A DNA stretch of 64,000 nt from Okeanomitos corallinicola TIOX110 (GTDB taxonomy: Bacteria > Cyanobacteriota > Cyanobacteriia > Cyanobacteriales > Nostocaceae). The translations under genes and the position numbers were made by a program. The stretch is taken from contig NZ_CP150887.1 of assembly GCF_038050375.1 (NCBI RefSeq), forward strand, positions 62,001-126,000, read 5' to 3'. The notes under the pieces were generated by a model that saw only the letters and a list, made by a program, of their open reading frames with translations, did no database searches and was not told where the DNA came from. This document shows, in pieces, positions 26,662 to 34,500 of the stretch; position 1 is the first letter of the stretch; each line of letters opens with the position of its first letter.

Positions 26662-27572
26662 GAAGTTAGCCTCACACACATTTGTTGAAAATTACAATAT
26701 TCACAAGATAAAGGACTATTTGCATAATCATAATCTTCTAAGCTATCGAGATTATATTTGCTATCACCAGATAAAGCTTTTATTTGTGAAATGCTTTGAT
26801 AAATAAAATTATCTATACTATTTATGTTTTCTTGATTAACATAATGTTCTATTATTTTACCTTGTAAAAGATTTGCTTCAATTAATAACAATTCCTCTGG
26901 TTTATATTTTCTCCATCTCCAATTATCTAAAACTGCAAGAGCATATAGATTTAATTGCCGAGAATAGTCACTGGTTTTGCTACGGCTTATTTTCCAGTCA
27001 ATAATGTACAATTTATCTCTACCATAACTCATTATTAAGTCTAATTTAGCTGAGACTGAACAGTTATGAACTTTAAAGTTTATTAAATACTCTTCAAAAT
27101 ACTCATTTCCTTTCTGTAACATTTCAATAAATTGCTTTTCGGAATACAGGTATTGATAACAATGTTTAATTTCTTTATATAAATTATCAATTGATATTTG
27201 GGGAATTTCAAGACCATATTCATGGTTTCGTAAAGCCAAATATGAATCACCTGCGGCTGTTTTAGTGATCTTAGGATCTCTATATTTTTTTTGCTGTGAA
27301 AACTCAAATTGCTTTTTTGCTAAAGAAACTGTTTGCTCATTGAGTTCATCAAGAGAAATGAGTTGGCGCTGTTTTAAAGATGGAACTAGATATTTTTCAA
27401 GAGCTTTGTGAACTAGAGATCCTCGCCATTCATCAAGGCTGCTTAACTGTTTAAATATAAATGCTTCCCGACGAAGAGTATCTTTAGCACTGTGAGATGC
27501 CATTCTTTGGCTGAAAAAATACTGTTTTTGACACCTGCGAACGCAATTATGGGTAGATATAGACCACTTCAT
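26658..27572 (-). CDS. Cas4/RecB-like PD-(D/E)XK nuclease with Fe-S cysteines
   Basis: 304 residues. RGSLVHKALEKYL supplies the motif I His55, SAKLDLIM the Asp178, YIIDWKIS the Asp192-x-Lys194 pair, and RQLNLYALAV the QxxxY motif of the RecB/Cas4 group. Cysteines at 10 and 14 near the N-terminus and CEYCNFQQMC at 290-299 match the four-cysteine iron-sulfur site of Cas4 and AddB. It begins the Argonaute operon and overlaps the Argonaute start by 4 bp. Cas4-type nucleases trim DNA ends, so it may make or process guides or degrade invading DNA. No cas1 is near it, so a CRISPR role is unlikely. Confidence 0.88.
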   Translation of the reverse strand: MKWSISTHNCVRRCQKQYFFSQRMASHSAKDTLRREAFIFKQLSSLDEWRGSLVHKALEKYLVPSLKQRQLISLDELNEQTVSLAKKQFEFSQQKKYRDPKITKTAAGDSYLALRNHEYGLEIPQISIDNLYKEIKHCYQYLYSEKQFIEMLQKGNEYFEEYLINFKVHNCSVSAKLDLIMSYGRDKLYIIDWKISRSKTSDYSRQLNLYALAVLDNWRWRKYKPEELLLIEANLLQGKIIEHYVNQENINSIDNFIYQSISQIKALSGDSKYNLDSLEDYDYANSPLSCEYCNFQQMCVRLTS

Positions 27573-27866
27573 TTTCCAGGGGGTAAAGTTCTGATTTTAT
27601 TATTCTCAATTATTTAGGCTGAATTGACAAGACAAAGACAAGCGATCGCTCTCAATATCCTAAATTTTCTTCTAATGTTATACCATGTATACAAAAGGTG
27701 TAAAGCACTGATGACACCACCCTAGATCAAGGTAAACCTATAATTCCCGTGTGGTTAGACAAAATTTATCAACGGTTAGCACACCAGCTAAATCTTGCTG
27801 AATCAAGCAGAAAAAGTATTTAATCTCAGGACTTCGTGCTAATTTTGGTAAGACAGGAGTGAATTG

Positions 27867-28999
27867 ATGAGCGACTTTAGCAAAGAGACAGACGCACGGA
27901 TTAATATTGATGACCTTCTCCGCCAAGCAGGATGGAATCCGGCTGATAAATCTCAGGTAATGACTGAGGTTTCGGCTCAAATGGCAGATGGTGGGAGAGG
28001 TAGAGCCGATTATGTACTGCTTGATCAAAGGGGTCGTCATTTGGCAGTAATTGAAGCTAAGAAACGGGCTATTGAGCCTTATGTTGCTAAAAATCAAGCA
28101 CTTCCCTACGCCCAAAACTTGCAAGCACCGTTTATTTTTCTCAGTAATGGTGAACTAATTTATTTCTGGGATTATCAAAATGATGATGCCCGGATTGTTA
28201 ATTCTTTTTTCTCACGGCGGGATTTAGAGCGATTAGTGGAAATGCGCTCAACTCGTCAACCCCTTGCTACTATTGAAATTCCTGAATATTACACTCGACA
28301 AGGAGAAACTCGCTTCGTCCGTCCTTATCAAAAGGAAACTATGCAAGCTATGGATCATGCCGTTGAATTGGGCAAACGGCGATTTTTACTGGAATTGCCC
28401 ACAGGCACAGGTAAAACAGATTTAATTTGCTTGCAATTAAAACGCCTAATTCAATCTGGATATGCTGAAAAAATCCTGTTTTTAGTAGATAGAGAACAAT
28501 TAGCAAAACAGGCATTAGAAGCAATTCAAGATGTTTTAAATCAGTATGGTAGCTACTGGCTCAAACCAAGTGTAATCCGGCAAGAGCAGCAAATTACAGT
28601 TTGCCTACTCCAAACCATGATTAGCCGTTATCAGGAGTTTACTAGCGGCTATTTTGATGTAGTTGTAGCTGATGAATGTCATCGTTCAATTTATGGGATT
28701 TGGCAAACGGCACTGACTCATTTTGATGCTTTCCATATTGGATTAACTGCCACACCAGCAGCCTATATTGAACGCAATACTTTTGATTTTTACAACTGCC
28801 GTAATGAGCAGCCAGATTTTAGTTACCCTATTCAAACAGCATTTGAACAAAAGTATCTTGTCCCCTATCGGTTCGCTACTGGCATCACTGAAATTATTGC
28901 CGAAGGTGCTGAAGTTGATGATGTCTATTATGATCCAGCAGCCTTTGAACGCAAATGGACAAATGAGGCGAGTAACCGCCTACAGCACTTCCGGCTGTT
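27867..28999 (+). pseudogene. hsdR: Type I restriction HsdR, 5' fragment cut by IS630
   Basis: About 370 residues remain of a protein normally 800-1000 long. The N-terminal nuclease region is present (GGRGRADYVLLD and VIEAKK, giving D...ExK), then Walker A LPTGTGKTD (about 177), DECH in VVADECHRSIYG and motif III GLTATP. The frame runs into the IS630 end at 28981 and stops inside it. The remaining motor and C-terminal regions are not found on the other side of the IS, so a deletion accompanied or followed insertion. No hsdM or hsdS is in the window. ATG 27867 has a good AGGAG site. Confidence 0.85.
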
Positions 29000-30000
29000 A
29001 TGAGGTACAGTAGCAGCAACTAGCAAACCAGTTTCTTAAATGTTGAGGATTTATTAAGTCGAGTGCAACTGAGATTAGCTTATCAACCATTTCTGTTGTG
29101 GTTGGAGTAAAGCTACGTAAGAAAGATTTGAGTTGTGACCACCATAATTCAATTGGATTAAAATCAGGAGAGTATGAGGATAAACAAAGAACTGAAGCAC
29201 CAACAGCTTCAATCATTGACACAATTGAATCTCGTTTATGTGCGGATAAATTATCCATTACTACCACTGCTCCCGACCATAACTGTGGCACTAAAAACTT
29301 TTCAACAAATACTTCAAAAGCGTTGCCATCCATTGAATCATTCATTGTCATTAATGCAACTACTTTTTTAATACTAATAGCTCCAATTACTGTAACCTTT
29401 GAGCCTCGATAAAAGGGTTTGACAGAGTAAGCTCTTGCTCCTAGTTGTGAGCGGGCATGAGTCCTCGTTAAGCCAAGTAGGATACCAGTTTCGTCCAGAA
29501 ATACTAAATTTTCTGGCTCTATATTTTTGACCTGATCCCAATAATCTAATCTTAAATTCAGAACTCTTTCTGTTCCTGCTTGGGTACTCCGCGTTGTTTT
29601 TTTTTTACGATTTAATCCTAATTTCTGTAATGCAGAACACATTGCACTTCGACCTACCCAATTACCAGTTTTATCTGCAAATAATTCACACAATTCTATC
29701 AATGTTGCATCCGAATTTGCTTCAACCAATTCTCTTAAATCTATGTCCGCATTTGTCAGATGACTAAATTGTGGTTTTCCTCGCTTCTTGGGTTGTAAAT
29801 CTCCATCAATTTTTTGTTGTTTTACCAGCTTTTGTACTAAACTTTTTGACACAGAAAATATATTAGCTACTTTCCTGATTGATATGTTTTTTTGAATATG
29901 CGCAGCAACTATTTTTTCTCGAAGATCCACAGAGTATGATTTCATTTAAAAGCATTTGTATTTTAATCTAGTGTACCTCATTACAGCCGGAAGTGCTGTA
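28981..30000 (-). mobile_element. Complete IS630-family insertion sequence
   Basis: A 1020-bp interval, including a TA at each outer edge, with 29-bp ends that match except at one position: TACAGCACTTCCGGCTGT on the left and ACAGCCGGAAGTGCTGTA on the right. IS630 elements insert at TA and duplicate it. The left flank is hsdR and the right flank is the last codon of a MazF-like gene. Confidence 0.92.
28998..29945 (-). CDS. IS630-family transposase
   Basis: 315 residues in a single frame. The N-terminus (MKSYSVDLREKIVAAHIQKN, then IRKVANIFSVSKSLVQKLVK) is the helix-turn-helix that binds the ends. The catalytic part has the DDE signature: FLDETGI, then VVMDNLSAHK, then SPDFNPIELWWSQLK, i.e. D...D...E with the PxFNPIE box typical of IS630/Tc1. 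The frame is intact and the ends match, so the element could be active. The protein's C-terminus lies within a few bases of the left inverted repeat. Confidence 0.93.
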   Translation of the reverse strand: MKSYSVDLREKIVAAHIQKNISIRKVANIFSVSKSLVQKLVKQQKIDGDLQPKKRGKPQFSHLTNADIDLRELVEANSDATLIELCELFADKTGNWVGRSAMCSALQKLGLNRKKKTTRSTQAGTERVLNLRLDYWDQVKNIEPENLVFLDETGILLGLTRTHARSQLGARAYSVKPFYRGSKVTVIGAISIKKVVALMTMNDSMDGNAFEVFVEKFLVPQLWSGAVVVMDNLSAHKRDSIVSMIEAVGASVLCLSSYSPDFNPIELWWSQLKSFLRSFTPTTTEMVDKLISVALDLINPQHLRNWFASCCYCTS

Positions 30001-30603
30001 TTATAAACCTAAATTGTTAATTAATTCTTCTATCGCTAAATTCTTTGTATCTTCAGGTAGATAATCAAATACCTTTTTCAAAAGTTCTGGAGACGCATTT
30101 TGAGCAAACCAGTCTTCACTAGGATTATCTTGAATATTCAAAAAATACCTTAACCGTTCTTCTATAGCTTCTCTATCTGATTTATCTAATTGTCCAATTC
30201 GATTTAACCAATTTTCTGATGAGTCTTTGAAGCAATTAGCATCAACAGTACATATTTGATGAACTAAAGCATAAGAATTTTTATCAAGACCATTTCTACT
30301 TGTAGAGTTAATTGGATAGGTGGTTGGTAAACCATTAAATGTTGTTTGTGAAGTTAGAGGAATCACAGAAAAAGTTGCTATATATCCAGATTCATCTTGA
30401 AATTGATCACTTGTCCAGATGATATAGGGATGTGTTCCTCTAAAAACCCTACTTGAATTAATATTCTCCTTACAAGTTTGACATTCTACTTCTCCTGGCT
30501 CATCTAAATTATAAATATGAACATGACCCAGTTTGCAACGAATAGATACCCTGTAAGGATTAATCCAATAAATCCAACCCTGTCTAGGTTTTTGTCCAGC
30601 CAC
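30001..30603 (-). CDS. MazF/PemK-like toxin with N-terminal zinc-ribbon-like part
   Basis: 200 residues. GTHPYIIWTSDQFQDESGYIATFSVIPLTSQ and NSYALVHQICTVDANCF plus IGQLDKSDREAIEERL are the usual MazF/PemK blocks (beta barrel, conserved RNase region and C-terminal helix). Before them, at residues about 20-48, C-x18-C-x2-C with a nearby His looks like a small zinc ribbon spliced between the first strand (GWIYWINPY) and the GTHPY block. The gene follows the Panacea-domain gene with 1 bp between them, as toxin after antitoxin. MazF toxins cut mRNA. The stop codon abuts the IS630 right end. Confidence 0.75.
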   Translation of the reverse strand: MAGQKPRQGWIYWINPYRVSIRCKLGHVHIYNLDEPGEVECQTCKENINSSRVFRGTHPYIIWTSDQFQDESGYIATFSVIPLTSQTTFNGLPTTYPINSTSRNGLDKNSYALVHQICTVDANCFKDSSENWLNRIGQLDKSDREAIEERLRYFLNIQDNPSEDWFAQNASPELLKKVFDYLPEDTKNLAIEELINNLGL

Positions 30604-30604
30604 T

Positions 30605-31084
30605 TTACAATCCTAATTCACTGACTAATTTTTCTTTTTCTGCTTGTAAGTTAAGTTTAACTTTTTCTTCTGAGCGATGAGTATTTTTTACTTCCAGCAT
30701 TGGAGCAGTGCTATATACATACTCTAGTAACTGATTCAGTTTATCTGCACCAGCCCATTCTCTCCGAATATTATCCAGCACCAACTTAATGCTTAGAGGT
30801 ATTTGCAAATCATCTACTTGAGCAGTTTCATTGACAGGTCTAATATATGTTGCATTTTCTTGAGATTCTTGAATAATCTCTTTTCCATTCATTTGATTTA
30901 AAGCAGTATCTATACCCTCATTCCAAGGACCAAATTGATAATAACACCAATCAAGATCAGTCAGTTGCTTTCCTGTCCACTTAACAGAGTAAAGATCAGC
31001 TAAATACAAAAACTTAATAAGCTGTGTTTTAGTAATATACCCTTTTGTCGCGTAGACAAAATATTTTATGAGTTTATCCAACAT
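30605..31084 (-). CDS. Panacea (SocA/DUF4065) domain antitoxin
   Basis: 159 residues. LIKYFVYATKGYITKTQLIKFLYLADLYSVKWTGKQLTDLDWCYYQFGPW is the signature start of the Panacea domain (helical, with KLxKLLYLAD and a YxxGPxS-like turn). The domain neutralises many unrelated toxins in PanAT systems. The gene is placed directly upstream of the MazF-like gene and should bind that toxin and probably control the promoter in the 440-bp gap before it. The start ATG at 31084 gives a full-length domain. Confidence 0.8.
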   Translation of the reverse strand: MLDKLIKYFVYATKGYITKTQLIKFLYLADLYSVKWTGKQLTDLDWCYYQFGPWNEGIDTALNQMNGKEIIQESQENATYIRPVNETAQVDDLQIPLSIKLVLDNIRREWAGADKLNQLLEYVYSTAPMLEVKNTHRSEEKVKLNLQAEKEKLVSELGL

Positions 31085-31523
31085 AACCCTTCTCTCTCCT
31101 GTTTTGCATAAGATACTCTAATTAATTTCCTTTGATAAAATACATAATTTTTCTGCTACAGTTAGCTCTGCAATAGACTTTTTATAAGTTTAGATCGCCT
31201 AATTATAGTTTGTTTTTATCTAAATTACTGACAATTTTTCAACTAGTTGTCCTGCAAATAGTTCTAATGTACCATAATATCATATTTGATTATGTAATTA
31301 CAGTTAGCTACACAATTGTTGAGACAAGATCACCCTACACCTTTTTTTGAGTATTGGTAACTACGGGGTCAAATGAGCAGCCATGCAGAAAGCTACGATA
31401 AGGACTTGATGACCTGCTGCTAACAGCCTAATTGACAGGGATAAAACTGTACCATTTGAACGCCTCTAGTTTTTGTAGCCTGAAATCCTTATGACTACGT
31501 TGTAAAATGTTGTATCAAATAAT
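31085..31523. other. Intergenic region between two minus-strand units
   Basis: About 440 bp. It should hold the promoter of the PanA-MazF pair (31085-31200, AT-rich). I see no gene, no clear palindrome and no repeat shared with the rest of the window. Confidence 0.5.
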
Positions 31524-34500
31524 CTATGTCTGCGACGATACCAATGACTGATAACACCAGCTAGGACGGCGCAAAAGATTAAACGTATTAATGTAATGAA
31601 TTCGGTTATCTGGTACTACGTTAGCAACAGCATCAGTTAATAAGCCAATGGGGTTATTAAGGTTCCATAATGGATGAGCAATAATCACTGTTTTATCATC
31701 CACTGTAAAACCAGGCAGTCCTCCCATATCTTGAGGAGAACAACTACTAAAAGATGCACAAAAAGCATCTCGAAGTGTACTTGCTGTTTGTAGCCAATTT
31801 TCTAAGTCTGGAGCGGAAAAGTCGCCGTGCAAGCCGCAACAAAAATTCTTATCAGCTAATGCCCTAAGTAAATTTAGACCCAATCGCCAATCGAGTAACC
31901 CGTGATAATTTTGATTTCGATAATTTTGCAAACAATTATAACAAGAAGAATCGCATTCATGACGATGTTTCGCTGACATCATAGCATCAGCAAAAGTATT
32001 TCGAGTATTTAGAATTTTTTCTATGAGAATTTCTTGCCAATGTTGAGAAAGCCAGTCTGTAAAACCAGAACCATTGGCTAGGCGATCGCTAATCACAATT
32101 TCACCTACTTTTTCACCAGTTATCTCTAGTTCAACCTGCCGTAAACCACTGATATCTAATTCTTCTGGATCGATATCTAATTCCTGAGATGCCACAGCAC
32201 GAATAATAAAAGCCGCAGAATAAAAAGCTGCTTTAATTGCCGAATCTGCTTTAATTGGATCTAGGCATAATCCATTTGGTACGCTAGTAGGTTGAATACA
32301 AAGAACGCCAGTTATTTTTGGTGCAACAATAGCTAATGTTTCCGTTTCACCCGGATCTTTAAACTTTACTCCATCAGGTTTATTCTGAAATCGCTCATTA
32401 ATCCACTGAAATTCTAACAGTTTATCACCCCGTCCAAAAGAAGCTTTACCCACTGCCCCCTTGAATAATTGTCCGTTATTATCATTAACACGGAAAACAC
32501 GACCAGACGCAGAAAATGCTTTTGTTGTATTCGTACCAACAACTACGTCAAATTTTTGACGTAGTTGTGATTCAGCCACACTAGCTGCACCTGTAACTAA
32601 CACCTCATATTCATCCTTAGCATCAGCCCCAGGATTGAGGCTTGTGCGAAAAGCTAAAGGCACAGCCCAAGGGAAAGCTCGAAGTCCTTGCTCAACCGTC
32701 GCTTTACATTTTGGACAGATTAATTTTTCAAACTTATTAATAGAGGTTTCTGTATGTTGACAACGCTGACATCTCAACATCCATTTTCGCTGAGAAAGTG
32801 GATCATTCTCAGCAGGCACCAAACCATGTTTACTATCTGGCAGTAATGGTGCAGTAAAACCAATAGAAGTGTAAATACATTTATCCTTAGTTTTTTCTGC
32901 ACCAGGAGCAAATTCTGTAATAGCCAAGTCTAAATCACGGTTTATAGTAGGCAAATTACTGTTTTTCAAGGGATTATTGTGGTACAAATCTCGCACTCTT
33001 GAAGGCATCCCATACATGGGTAAAATACCACCTTCAGCTAGAATTTCTGCTAATCCTTTTCCAGCTAATTCTAAATTATTAGCACAATCATTAACTTTAT
33101 TAAATAAATGCTCGCGTGCATAGATTTCAAAATCATTTGCATTAATATTTTTCACACCAATCAGCAAAGCATTTACTACCTCAGTTACTTCAGATGAAGT
33201 CTTTAGCCAAGTGCGAACTTTCTCACGACGAGATTCGTTATGATTCCAGTCCTGAACTTTGCCGAATTCCCCATGACTATCAGGTGGTATTGGACTATCC
33301 CACCACCTGACATCAGCAGCAATAAATGCACGTCGTAAACATTCTTTTGCTAAAAGACGCTGAACAATTTCAACTTGCGACATAGAGAGAAAGGGAACAG
33401 GTGGCGGATCACCTGTGATTTTTTCAGGATGCTGATAATAAAATTCGTCGTGACTATTACCTCTACAAAGAGTTAGCACAATTGCAAAAGCTTGACCGCG
33501 ACGACCAGCCCGACCAGCCCGCTGTTGATAGTTAAATCGCATTGGTGGCATATTTGCCATCACTACAGCCATTAGGCTACCAATGTCAATTCCTACCTCC
33601 ATTGTGGTAGTCACACTCAAGATATCGATAATATCTACAACTGGAATAAAATCTCTTTCTTGTTCGCCTATGTTAACCATAATATTGCGAAAATGTCGCT
33701 GTCTTTCGGCTTGATCGTCAGTTTGTCCAGTCAATTCTTCACAATGTAACCGCAAGGGTTGACGTTTATTAACTGTCTCTTTAGCGTAATAATTGCGCTC
33801 ATATAAATCTGTACAGTTTTTATTAGGTAATGTGGGTAACTCTCCAAGGCAATTAGTACAGATTCCCCCCGCATTGTATAAGTGAGAACGACCACATGAT
33901 TCACATTGCCACACAGGGTCATTAGCAACTGCTACCCGTACCCATAAATGCAGAGGACTAATTTTTAAATGGTCATGTTTACCATCTTCACAAATAGCTG
34001 ACCACAATGCTTGAAATAGTTTTTTTTCTGAAAGGTTATTGTGTGTTATACATTTATTAACATATTTTTTTAATCTAGCTTTAGCATCATTCCAGCTATT
34101 CCAGTCATCTGGACGATACTTAGGATAACGGTACAAATCACCAATTACACGCAAGCATCCATTGCATATATCTCTAAATACTGCGGCTGAGGTATTACAT
34201 TGTGTTGCTAATTCCTCTAACCGTTCTTGGGGTAAATTTAGGCAAATATAGCCCAATCCAGCACTTTCAAAATTATAAAATAAACGACTAAAAAAAGCAT
34301 CAGAAACCTCAAATATTACCTTAGAAACCAGAAGAGTTCGCTTATCTTTAGCTGCATTAGATAAGTCAGACTGCCATTTTAAAGATAGAGATTCAAAGTC
34401 AAAAAATCTTGTCCAATGATGCTGATTATCGTCATAGTAATATTTTTGATCATCTCTATCATGTCCAGCAGGATTGATGCCTAATTCCGCTAATCTCTTG

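Noticed and set aside
26658-27572. Calling the Cas4-like gene a CRISPR adaptation gene
   Set aside because: No array or cas1 lies near it, and it overlaps the Argonaute gene by 4 bp, so it belongs to that operon.
29098-29412. A 104-codon plus-strand frame
   Set aside because: It is a shadow of the IS630 transposase on the other strand.
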